Source: Clostridia bacterium (GTDB taxonomy: Bacteria > Bacillota_A > Clostridia > Oscillospirales > CAG-272). From it: a DNA stretch of 10,569 nucleotides. A model generated the notes under the pieces. It saw only the letters and a program-made list of their open reading frames with translations. It was not told where the DNA came from and did no database searches. The stretch is from positions 1 to 10,569 of the forward strand of contig JAFQPF010000080.1 in the NCBI GenBank assembly GCA_017411885.1, given 5' to 3'. Below are positions 1 to 7,500 of this stretch, one piece after another (within the stretch, counting starts at the first letter, position 1; each line of letters starts with the position of its first letter). The position numbers and the translations under genes are program-made.

Positions 1-579
1 ATGAACAGCTCTGCAAAAACCGGCACAAAGCTCTTGCTTATGCGCTCGCAGAACACTCGTCAGGGCTTTAATATCACAAAGATCTCCGATTCCAAGGTTA
101 AGGAGATCAAGAATCAGAGCGCAGGTTTGCTTTCTCCGATCAAGGGCGGTTTGACCGTCACCGGTTCGAGCGCGACTACTAATGGCTATAAGTGCGATTA
201 CAAGGCAAACGGTACGCCTATCTACGCGCCCTGCGACGGTACGGTATACCTTAAGCAGACGACAGCAGGCGGCACGCTCGTATCCTATGGCAACTGGGTT
301 GATTTCAGATCCTCGGAGGGCGGCTACAGAATAAAGATGGCTCATTTAAGCAGCCTTGTTGGCATAGAGAGCAAGAAGACCTCGATTGCAAGCAGACGCC
401 TTTCCTCAAGTCAGGTAAGCGGCGTAACTACGGCAACTCTTCTTACCAAGCAGGTAAAGAAAGGCGAGCTTATCGGATACTCGGGTGAAAGCGGCAACGC
501 ATGGGGACCTCACCTTCATATAGAGGTCACAAAGGACGGCAAGGCGCTCAATCCTCAGACAGCATTTGTTTCCTGGTAA
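1..579 (+). CDS. M23 (LytM-like) peptidase-domain protein, possibly 5'-truncated by window edge
   Basis: Zinc-endopeptidase domain of the M23 family, whose members cleave peptide cross-links in peptidoglycan outside the cytoplasm. Visible family features are D66 followed by GTPIYAPCDGTV (71-82), a central H115 in MAHLS, and the closing GPHLHIEV with H171 and H173. The usual first zinc ligand, a His four residues before the Asp, is missing: the stretch is NGYKCD (61-66), with Gly62 at that place. Activity is therefore uncertain; it could be a degenerate activator or binding domain. No signal peptide is seen, and the ATG lies on the first base of the window, so the true protein may start upstream, perhaps with an export signal and binding domains. 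It is followed by its own terminator, so it is probably the last gene of its transcript. The fold assignment is confident; catalytic competence is not. Confidence 0.85.
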   Translation: MNSSAKTGTKLLLMRSQNTRQGFNITKISDSKVKEIKNQSAGLLSPIKGGLTVTGSSATTNGYKCDYKANGTPIYAPCDGTVYLKQTTAGGTLVSYGNWVDFRSSEGGYRIKMAHLSSLVGIESKKTSIASRRLSSSQVSGVTTATLLTKQVKKGELIGYSGESGNAWGPHLHIEVTKDGKALNPQTAFVSW

Positions 580-585
580 AAACAA

Positions 586-619
586 AAAGGTCACCCTTGT
601 GTAAATAAGGGTGACCTTT
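586..619 (+). terminator. Intrinsic terminator after the M23 gene
   Basis: A perfect 13-bp inverted repeat (586-598 with 607-619) encloses an 8-base loop and starts seven bases after the stop codon. The stem ends in TTT but no long T-tract follows, so it may work in either direction. Confidence 0.8.
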
Positions 620-633
620 CACAGTAAAAAATA

Positions 634-662
634 TTGAATACAGGCAGATAATGTGCTATAAT
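634..662 (+). promoter_or_regulatory. SigA-type promoter with extended -10
   Basis: TTGAAT (634-639) is followed after 17 bases by a perfect TATAAT (657-662). TGC directly before the -10 hexamer gives an extended -10 motif. It lies just after the upstream terminator and about 30 bases before the next start codon, so it should drive the two-gene unit 695-4918. Confidence 0.75.
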
Positions 663-694
663 GTAAGTCGAAATATATACAGGACGGTGCGTTT

Positions 695-3600
695 ATGCCT
701 AAAACAGAGTATATGCCCTCTCATAAGGCTTACAGAGAGTGGCTTGAAAAAGAAAAAGGACTTATGAATAAGAAAACTGCGCTTTCGACCTATTACGGCT
801 CGGTCACAAGCGACAGCGCGTCATCATTTTTCGGTATATGTGCAGTAAACGGGCTTTGCTCTGCAAACGAGGATCTGATCGAAACCGATATTGTAAGATT
901 TTTTGAAATACTCGATGGATTTCTCTGCCTTGACGCTGAGGAAGCGGGTATAAGCAAAAGCGCATTTTCAAGCGCCGGCTCGCATGCGCGCGCTTTGCTT
1001 GAATACAAAAAGTCACAGCTTTATAAGCAGTACACGGCAAATGCGGATGAAAATAGCCGTGAGCTTGCGCTTACAGTGCTCAAAGAGCTTACTTCAGCAT
1101 TCGGCTTCGGGCGCAAATACGATGCGTACTATAAGCTCAGGGATACTCTTATCGGTAGTTATATACTTGCCCCGATAAAGGAAAGGGTGGATGCGGTAAG
1201 AGATTTTACCGTATGCGAGGTATATACGCCCGAGAATAATTTTTTTCTCATTAGTCAGCTTATCAAAAACGCGTGGCGCACCGACCGTACAGGACTTATA
1301 AGCAGACTTAAAAGAGTGCTTTTGCCTCAGATAAAGAAAATACATAATGAAAGAGCCGATATTGACCAGGAGCCGACCGACATTTTAAGAGAGGTGTTGT
1401 ATAAGCTTGCGCACTCGCTCTGGCTTAAGCTTTCGCAGGAACCGGGCTTTGAAGGAAGCGTGTTTGATGCTATGCTTTGCCGAATGAGATCGTTTAAGGA
1501 AGCAAGACTTGAAAGAGTCGATGAAAAGGAGCTTTACGCACTTTTGTGCGAGCTTATCGTAAGCGCATTTGCAAATACCGGCAAGGCTTTTGCACAAAGT
1601 ATGCTTATGTATCCCGAAAGCCGCAAGGACAGATGCCTGATCGCATTTTTGATACCCTTGCTTAAAAAGATAAACAGGGAAAAACTGAAATGTGAGGTGC
1701 TTTACAACAACGCATATCTTAAACGCTTGCTTGAAATAAAGGCGATATATCCGTCCTTTGACGGTGAAGATATACTCGTGGCAAAGAATCTTCGCTATGA
1801 GCTTTCGCTTGACAGCTCGGGACTTCTGAGCGCAAGCGAGATATGGTCTGACAACAGCGAGCTTGAGCTTTTGGAGCTTATCCTGCGCGTGATATATTCG
1901 GGTATGCTAAACGCGCTTGAGCTCAAAAATTATGACAGCGAGCTTTTCAGTCTTACCGACGAAACGCGTGCGCTTTTAGGTGCGGTGATAGATACTAAAA
2001 CAAAATTGAAGGCAGGGCATGATCTCAAAGCTCTGCTTATAGGCTCTTTTGCCTTGTGCTATCTGTACGCTATGTACATAGAAAAAGAGCATAGCATATA
2101 TGCTGCGGAAAGGCTTTTGCAGCTGTATTTAAAAAGTCCGCAGGAGTTGATACCCACACTTAAGGATTTTGCCGAATGCACAGGCATATCGCTCGACATT
2201 TCACGTGCAAATGGCGGAGTGCATCTTATAAAGGCAGAGTGGCAGAATATTATAGCAGGCTCGTATTTTGAAAAAGCGGTCGGAACGGAAAAAGAGCAGG
2301 CAGGCTCGTTATTTAACCGCGCGGTCATCTGCGCAAAGGATGCGCTTGAAATAACGGGAGGTTATAATAATACACTTGAGCTTGACGCTCTTTCGTTGCT
2401 TGTAAAAGCAGAGGCGCACCTTTGCGTCATGTATGCTCAGGCATACGAAAATGCAGGGCTTGAAAAGTACTTTTACAGCGAATACGCAAGGCCTCTGCTT
2501 TGCCATCTTGATAAAATCAAAGCGATCGGCAAAGAGGCTTATAATACAAGCCTTAAAAGCGCGCGAGAGATCTTTAAGGGGCTTGAAAAATACGCGTCTT
2601 TTAATGATGAAAACGATAGCTTGCTTTCATCGCTTATATCCTCGGGCGAGCTTCATAACAGCTTAAGGGAAAACAAAAATCTTTCTGCGCTTATATACCT
2701 GCCACACGGTATAGATAAATCATTTTTGCTTTCATCCTTCTACGTCGCCGATTTTGACAGCGCGATAGCAAGTCACCGCGGCTTCGGCGTGAGCGATATA
2801 GAGCTTCCGATAATGAATCTGCTTCTGACAATGAAGCCGGTAATACTTTCGCCAAATCAGATAATCGACCACGATATACTGCTTTCGCTCGCAGAGCATC
2901 CGGGATATCTTGATCTTTATAAGCGCGGATACATAAACCTTTCGTTTTACAATAGCGTGAGCGTGCGTGAATACGCGGCAAAGCAGCTTGAAAGAGCCGA
3001 CTTTGAATGGAGCAGCTCGCTTGGATTCCTTAATTGCACGGATGATGCCGGGCTTAATGCCGACATAATGAAAGCGCGCAAGCACGTCGCGGATTATCTG
3101 CGTGGAAAATGCGAGCTTGAAAGCGCGTATTTCACGGCTATAAACGCGGGCACGGACGAATATCTGTTTGTAAAAAGGTATAAGGAAAACCTGCGCCTTA
3201 TTGACGAAAACTGCCCTGCGATTTCAAGAACATTTTATTATCAGCATAACGAAAGTATAGGCAACAGCGACCTTTTGCTGACAAAATGGCTTGATAACTC
3301 TTATAACAGAAAATCGGACGGCTTTTTTGTTGAGCGTACAATACACGATATTATCACTCAAAGCCTGCCCGACGTGAAGGAAAAGGGTTACAAGCGCACT
3401 CATTATAAGGTCAAGCTTGACCGTATACTTCACGGAAAGCTTGACGGATTTAATATGAACAAGCTTCAGGAAAACGCGATCCTTTCGCTTGCGGACGCAG
3501 AAAAGCGTAAGGCGGTGCTTGATCCCATGTACGATGCGCTTCACGATTGCTACAATTACGTTGTAGGCTCGCTTATTTCAGCCGATCAGTTCAGAAACTA

Positions 3601-3973
3601 TTCAAGCGAGGCAAGCGTGCCGATGCTTGATGATGACTACGTATCCCTTAAGAACAGACGCTTTGAAGCCCGCCGTCACGACAGCTTTGTAAGTATCAGC
3701 GAAACGGGAAGAACGATAAAATTTGACGAGCTTAACGAATACCTTGCGGGAATAAGAGCAAGGATAGACGAAAGCCGCACGCTGAGCGAGCTTGAAAGCG
3801 CGCTTAATTCAAACGCCGAAACAGCTTCAAGGCTTGAATATTCGGTGGATGAAAGGGGAGTGCAGATAGCAAGCACGGCTTTTGAAATAACAAACGGAGA
3901 AAGGCTTGCGATCGACACGCAAAAGGGCGAAAACAAGGTCGTTCGAATCGGCTTTGAAACCAAAGAAAAATAA
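695..3973 (+). CDS. Uncharacterised large cytoplasmic protein, 1092 aa
   Basis: I do not recognise a family. The protein has no signal peptide and no clear membrane span. It is rich in Leu, Ala, Glu, Lys and Tyr, and the first 650 or so residues read as helix after helix, suggesting an alpha-helical repeat or scaffold architecture (inference). Residues about 690-760 look different: alternating strand-like and helical segments around KPVILSPNQIIDHD (714-727) and GYINLSFYN, possibly the core of an alpha/beta domain. The last 90 residues are charged and helical, then strand-like, and end in KTKEK-like basic sequence. The ATG at 695 follows AGGACGG (681-687) at 7 bases, a modest ribosome site. 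Codon use matches TypA next door, so there is no sign of recent transfer. It is first in a tight pair with a Nudix-domain protein, so a shared role involving nucleotides or a nucleotide-derived metabolite is possible but unproven. Confidence 0.85.
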   Translation: MPKTEYMPSHKAYREWLEKEKGLMNKKTALSTYYGSVTSDSASSFFGICAVNGLCSANEDLIETDIVRFFEILDGFLCLDAEEAGISKSAFSSAGSHARALLEYKKSQLYKQYTANADENSRELALTVLKELTSAFGFGRKYDAYYKLRDTLIGSYILAPIKERVDAVRDFTVCEVYTPENNFFLISQLIKNAWRTDRTGLISRLKRVLLPQIKKIHNERADIDQEPTDILREVLYKLAHSLWLKLSQEPGFEGSVFDAMLCRMRSFKEARLERVDEKELYALLCELIVSAFANTGKAFAQSMLMYPESRKDRCLIAFLIPLLKKINREKLKCEVLYNNAYLKRLLEIKAIYPSFDGEDILVAKNLRYELSLDSSGLLSASEIWSDNSELELLELILRVIYSGMLNALELKNYDSELFSLTDETRALLGAVIDTKTKLKAGHDLKALLIGSFALCYLYAMYIEKEHSIYAAERLLQLYLKSPQELIPTLKDFAECTGISLDISRANGGVHLIKAEWQNIIAGSYFEKAVGTEKEQAGSLFNRAVICAKDALEITGGYNNTLELDALSLLVKAEAHLCVMYAQAYENAGLEKYFYSEYARPLLCHLDKIKAIGKEAYNTSLKSAREIFKGLEKYASFNDENDSLLSSLISSGELHNSLRENKNLSALIYLPHGIDKSFLLSSFYVADFDSAIASHRGFGVSDIELPIMNLLLTMKPVILSPNQIIDHDILLSLAEHPGYLDLYKRGYINLSFYNSVSVREYAAKQLERADFEWSSSLGFLNCTDDAGLNADIMKARKHVADYLRGKCELESAYFTAINAGTDEYLFVKRYKENLRLIDENCPAISRTFYYQHNESIGNSDLLLTKWLDNSYNRKSDGFFVERTIHDIITQSLPDVKEKGYKRTHYKVKLDRILHGKLDGFNMNKLQENAILSLADAEKRKAVLDPMYDALHDCYNYVVGSLISADQFRNYSSEASVPMLDDDYVSLKNRRFEARRHDSFVSISETGRTIKFDELNEYLAGIRARIDESRTLSELESALNSNAETASRLEYSVDERGVQIASTAFEITNGERLAIDTQKGENKVVRIGFETKEK

Positions 3974-3994
3974 TGCTACAGATTGGAGTAATAT

Positions 3995-4918
3995 ATGGCT
4001 TTTGATAAAAAGGAATTAAAAAGGATCAGGCAGATGCTCATACGCCACGTATGCTCACACGCGGTGGAAAAGGAAGTATTTGAAGCATATGTTCCTGAAA
4101 ATGATGAGGATTTCGGTCCGACCACGATAGAGAAGCAGACCGGAAAATATATGTGGGTAAAGGAATACAGAGGCAAAAAGATCGCCGAATATCCGGTCTT
4201 TACCGACGATGAGCTTGATGAAAGGTACAACGGCTACGGGTATCTTTTAGAAAAGCGCTCTGAAATGTTTGTAAATACAGAAGGCGGAGCGTATACGATC
4301 ATAACCGACGTTAAGTCGATGCTTGAGTTTGAGGAGACAACCGGCAAGAGCCTCGGGCTCGTGCTTGATAATTATCCCTTTTATTACGTCGTTGCCGATC
4401 TGGTCGAGGGCGAAAACGGCAATCGCTTCAGATACGTGCGCGTGATACATATAACCAAGGGCGCGGGCGGAACGGTAATGATACCGCTTCTTGAGCGCGA
4501 GGGGAAAGAACCGCTTATTGGCATAATTGACGTTTACAGACACAGCATCCGCGATTTTTCACACGGAGAGCTTCCGCGCGGATTTCTTGAAATAGGACTA
4601 ACTGAAGAAGAAAACGCCGCAAAGGAGCTTTATGAGGAATTCGGCATAGAAAAGAGCGCGATAAAAGAGTGCGTGCTTATCGGCAGAAGCCGCCCCGATA
4701 CCGGTATTATGAGCTCGGAGGTTGGATTTTACCTTGTGAAGATAAACGGCGGAGAAATAAACGCGAATATCGGTCACGAGGGTATAAAGGGCTCGTGCTG
4801 GGTAAGCGAGGGCGAGCTTGATGGTATGATAGAAAACGGCGTCATAAAGGATGGCTTTACTCAGTCGGCAATGCTTTTTTATAAGCTTTATAAGGCAAAA
4901 AACACCCGATCTCTGTGA
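3995..4918 (+). CDS. Nudix hydrolase-domain protein with long N-terminal extension
   Basis: Nudix enzymes hydrolyse nucleoside diphosphates linked to another group, such as ADP-ribose, NADH or mutagenic dNTPs, using a Mg-binding helix. The box is at residues 196-218 with exact spacing: G196, then Lys210 in place of Arg, E211, L212, E214, E215, G217, I218. The metal-binding glutamates are kept, but the conserved Glu expected at 202 is Leu. The Nudix fold spans roughly residues 150-300; PRGFLE before the box and the strand EVGFYLVKI after it fit an ADP-ribose-pyrophosphatase-like layout. The first 150 or so residues are acidic and Tyr-rich and match nothing I recognise. GGAG (3985-3988) sits 6 bases before the ATG. 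The gene starts 21 bases after the 1092-residue ORF and is surely co-transcribed with it. Substrate cannot be read from sequence. Confidence 0.85.
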   Translation: MAFDKKELKRIRQMLIRHVCSHAVEKEVFEAYVPENDEDFGPTTIEKQTGKYMWVKEYRGKKIAEYPVFTDDELDERYNGYGYLLEKRSEMFVNTEGGAYTIITDVKSMLEFEETTGKSLGLVLDNYPFYYVVADLVEGENGNRFRYVRVIHITKGAGGTVMIPLLEREGKEPLIGIIDVYRHSIRDFSHGELPRGFLEIGLTEEENAAKELYEEFGIEKSAIKECVLIGRSRPDTGIMSSEVGFYLVKINGGEINANIGHEGIKGSCWVSEGELDGMIENGVIKDGFTQSAMLFYKLYKAKNTRSL

Positions 4919-4970
4919 AAAATAAACATTAAATATTTGAGTCAAAAACCAAAATATGTGTTTATAACTA

Positions 4971-4999
4971 TATACAACGAGCTAAAAATGTGATAAAAT
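4971..4999 (+). promoter_or_regulatory. Candidate promoter of typA
   Basis: TATACA (4971-4976) and TAAAAT (4994-4999) are 17 bases apart, and TGA just before the second hexamer makes it an extended -10. An overlapping TATAAT (4999-5004) lacks any -35. No terminator is visible between 4919 and 5044, so read-through from the Nudix gene is also possible. Confidence 0.45.
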
Positions 5000-5028
5000 A
5001 TAATAGTTAAAATTGGGAAGTTGTAAGT

Positions 5029-5035
5029 TAAGGAG
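5029..5035 (+). promoter_or_regulatory. Ribosome binding site that fixes the TTG start of typA
   Basis: TAAGGAG lies 9 bases before TTG at 5045. The next in-frame ATG comes only after the conserved P-loop, so the TTG is the real start. Confidence 0.85.
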
Positions 5036-5044
5036 AATAAAACC

Positions 5045-6874
5045 TTGATAAGAGAAGATTTAAGAAATATTGCCATAATCGCCCACGTTGACCACGGTAA
5101 GACCACACTTGTGGATGAGCTGTTAAAGCAGGGCGGTATATTCCGCGAAAATCAGGCTACAGACGATCGAGTTATGGACTCAAACGACCTTGAGCGCGAA
5201 CGCGGAATTACTATTCTCGCAAAGAATACCGCGGTGCATTACAAGGACAAAAAGATCAATATCATAGATACCCCCGGCCATGCCGATTTCGGCGGTGAGG
5301 TAGAGCGTATACTCAAAATGGTAAATGGCGTTCTTTTGCTCGTGGATGCGGCAGAGGGACCTATGCCTCAGACACGCTTCGTTTTGCAGAGGGCTATTGA
5401 GCTTAACCACCGTGTTATCGTGGTTATAAATAAGGTCGATAAGCCCGATGCGCGCCTTGACGAGGTGCAGGATGAGGTGCTTGAGCTGCTTATTTCACTT
5501 GATGCAAGCGATGAACAGCTCGACAGCCCGATGGTGTTCTGCTCGGGAAGAGCAGGCACGGCTTCTCTTACACCGGACAAGCAGGACGCTGACCTTAAGT
5601 GCCTGTTTGATCTGATTCTTGATTATATCCCCGCGCCCGAGGGGGATGACGTTGGACCGCTTCAGCTTCTGGTTTCGGCTATTGACTATAACGATTACGT
5701 AGGCCGTATCGGTATCGGACGTATCGAGCGCGGCTCGGTAAAGCTCGGACAGGAGGTTGCGATCTCAAACTTCCATAAGCCGGGTGAAATGAAAAAGGCA
5801 AAGATCGTCGCTCTTTATCAGATAGACGGACTTAAGAGAGTACCTGTAAATGATGCGAAGATGGGCGATATCGTATGCTTCTCGGGAGCTGAGGAGATAA
5901 ATATAGGCGACACGCTTACCGCGCTTGACTGTGTTGAGCCGCTTGAATTTGTAAAGGTAAGCGAGCCGACAATGGAAATGACCTTTATGGTAAACGACAG
6001 CCCCCTTGCAGGTCAGGAGGGTAAGTTTGTTACCTCGCGTCAGCTCAGAGAGCGTCTTTATAAGGAGCTTCTTAAGGACGTGTCGCTCAGAGTTGAGGAC
6101 GGTGACACGACCGACAGCTTCAAGGTCGCAGGACGCGGAGAGATGCATCTTTCGATACTTCTTGAAACTATGCGCCGAGAGGGCTATGAGCTTGCCTGCA
6201 GCACACCGCGTGTGCTTTATAAGGAAATAGACGGCGTTAAGTGCGAGCCTATGGAGCGCGTTACCATAGACGTGCCGGACGGTTTACAGGGCGCGGTAAT
6301 AGAAAAGCTCGGTTCGCGTAAGGGCGATCTTCTTGAAATGAATATGCACGGCGACAGATGGAGAATAGAATACAGTATCCCGGCGCGTTGCCTGTTCGGT
6401 TACAGAAGCGAATTTCTTACCGATACAAAGGGTGAGGGTATACTCAATTCGATATTCGACGGATATCAGCCCTGCCGCGGAGATATAACACTCCGTTATA
6501 CCGGCTCGCTTGTTGCAAGTGAGGACGGTGAATCGACCTCGTACGGACTTTTCAATACTCAGGAAAGAGGACAGATGTTCATCGGCGTGCAGACACCGGT
6601 ATACGAGGGAATGATCGTCGGCGAATCGCCGAAGGTAGGCGATATAGCAGTAAACGTATGTAAGAAAAAGCACCTGACCGCAATACGCTCAGCGGGTGCG
6701 GACGAGGCGCTCAGACTTGTAACGCCTAAGATAATGAGCCTTGAGGAGGCGATAGAGTTTATCGCGGACGATGAGCTTATCGAGATAACTCCCAAGAGCT
6801 TACGCTTAAGAAAGCGAATACTCAATACGGCAAACAGACTTAAAGCACAAAGCAAGCTCAAAAAGGGCGAATAA
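5045..6874 (+). CDS. typA: Translational GTPase TypA/BipA
   Basis: Ribosome-binding GTPase related to EF-G and LepA. In other bacteria it assists late 50S subunit assembly and growth under stress such as cold. All GTPase motifs are present: G1 AHVDHGKT (13-20), G2 RGIT (53-56), G3 DTPGH (75-79), G4 NKVD (129-132) and the G5-like SGRAG (167-171). They are followed by the beta-barrel domain II, the EF-G-like domains III and V, and the TypA-specific C-terminal domain ending in a basic tail. At 609 residues it has normal family length with no break. Translation starts at TTG: a strong TAAGGAG is correctly placed and the N-terminus [19 protein letters not shown] aligns with the family. It stands alone between its own candidate promoter and a perfect terminator. 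Cytoplasmic, ribosome-associated. Confidence 0.97.
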   Translation: MIREDLRNIAIIAHVDHGKTTLVDELLKQGGIFRENQATDDRVMDSNDLERERGITILAKNTAVHYKDKKINIIDTPGHADFGGEVERILKMVNGVLLLVDAAEGPMPQTRFVLQRAIELNHRVIVVINKVDKPDARLDEVQDEVLELLISLDASDEQLDSPMVFCSGRAGTASLTPDKQDADLKCLFDLILDYIPAPEGDDVGPLQLLVSAIDYNDYVGRIGIGRIERGSVKLGQEVAISNFHKPGEMKKAKIVALYQIDGLKRVPVNDAKMGDIVCFSGAEEINIGDTLTALDCVEPLEFVKVSEPTMEMTFMVNDSPLAGQEGKFVTSRQLRERLYKELLKDVSLRVEDGDTTDSFKVAGRGEMHLSILLETMRREGYELACSTPRVLYKEIDGVKCEPMERVTIDVPDGLQGAVIEKLGSRKGDLLEMNMHGDRWRIEYSIPARCLFGYRSEFLTDTKGEGILNSIFDGYQPCRGDITLRYTGSLVASEDGESTSYGLFNTQERGQMFIGVQTPVYEGMIVGESPKVGDIAVNVCKKKHLTAIRSAGADEALRLVTPKIMSLEEAIEFIADDELIEITPKSLRLRKRILNTANRLKAQSKLKKGE

Positions 6875-6908
6875 AAACAGCTCCCTGCACCCGCAGGGAG
6901 CTGTTTTT
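6873..6908 (+). terminator. Strong intrinsic terminator after typA
   Basis: A perfect 16-bp stem (6873-6888 with 6893-6908) with a 4-base loop ACCC. The A-tract of the left arm mirrors the T-tract TTTTT on the right, so it could stop transcription from both sides. The left arm overlaps the end of the typA stop codon. Confidence 0.93.
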
Positions 6909-6973
6909 GTAAATTGTAATTTGTTTTCGCGTAGTCTTTATGCCTTCGTCATATTACCATCATTTAACTGCGC

Positions 6974-6979
6974 TACAAT
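6974..6979 (+). promoter_or_regulatory. Possible -10 box of the lipoprotein gene
   Basis: TACAAT lies 31 bases before the start codon. No convincing -35 hexamer is found at 16-18 bases, so this is tentative. Some promoter is needed here because the typA terminator lies upstream. Confidence 0.25.
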
Positions 6980-7010
6980 AAAAACACAAAACCTGTTAAG
7001 GAGAATCGGT

Positions 7011-7394
7011 ATGAAGATAATAAGCATAGTCTCACTTTTTCTTGCGCTACTGTTTTTGCTTGTTTCGTGCGCGAAGGCACCAAGTGTTATAAAGACCTAC
7101 GAGGTAACCGAGCCTATTGCATATACACAGGGCGAGCTTCCCGACGAGCACATATACAAGGAGTTTAAGGAAATGAGCGACGGGACTTGGGAGTGCGATG
7201 GCAGAAGCTATAAATATAAGCTTGAGGTGACAGGCAGGCTTAACAATGCGGTCAAGGATACAACGTACATAATCCTAAGTAATATCAAAGAAATAAGCTT
7301 TGACAGAGCGTGGAAGGCAAGCGGGCTAAGTAGCAACACGAATGATTATTTTTCGCTTGACGAGGCGGTCTTTGTCGGCACAGTGTTCCATTGA
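7011..7394 (+). CDS. Small putative lipoprotein, 127 aa
   Basis: The N-terminus is a lipoprotein signal: MKII, a hydrophobic run of Leu, Phe and Val, then the lipobox L17-V18-S19-C20. The mature protein should be lipid-anchored at Cys20 on the outer face of the membrane. The mature part of about 108 residues is mixed polar and strand-like. A central GTWECDGRSYKYKLEVTGR and a C-terminal FDRAWKASGLSSNTNDYF stand out, but I assign no family and no function. AAGGAG (6998-7003) sits 7 bases before the ATG at 7011. The frame is open 30 codons further up, but that extension has no ribosome site and would bury the signal peptide. The gene is on its own, downstream of the typA terminator and convergent with the LRR-dockerin gene. 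Confidence 0.8.
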   Translation: MKIISIVSLFLALLFLLVSCAKAPSVIKTYEVTEPIAYTQGELPDEHIYKEFKEMSDGTWECDGRSYKYKLEVTGRLNNAVKDTTYIILSNIKEISFDRAWKASGLSSNTNDYFSLDEAVFVGTVFH

Positions 7395-7434
7395 TAATTT
7401 TTACAAAAAAGTTTTTATATCACAAATCGCAACA

Positions 7435-7460
7435 AAGCCTTCTCCATTGGGAGAAGGCTT
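7435..7460. terminator. Hairpin between convergent genes, related to the repeat at 9682-9734
   Basis: An 11-bp perfect stem (7435-7445 with 7450-7460) with loop ATTG lies between the lipoprotein gene and the LRR-dockerin gene. T-tracts on either side are poor, with TTTGTTG on the minus side. Its core, CCTTCTCC with GGAGAAGG, is the same as the hairpin at 9714-9733, so it may be a partial copy of that repeat acting as a shared terminator. Confidence 0.55.
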
Positions 7461-7500
7461 ATGTTAACTCCCAAATGGGGATATCGCTATCAACCGGTGG

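Noticed and set aside
4919..5044. Terminator or small gene between the Nudix gene and typA
   Set aside because: Only AT-rich sequence with promoter-like elements; no stable GC-rich stem and no ORF with a ribosome site.
6921..7010. Upstream extension of the lipoprotein by 30 residues
   Set aside because: No ribosome site for it, and it would place the lipoprotein signal internally; AAGGAG fits the ATG at 7011.
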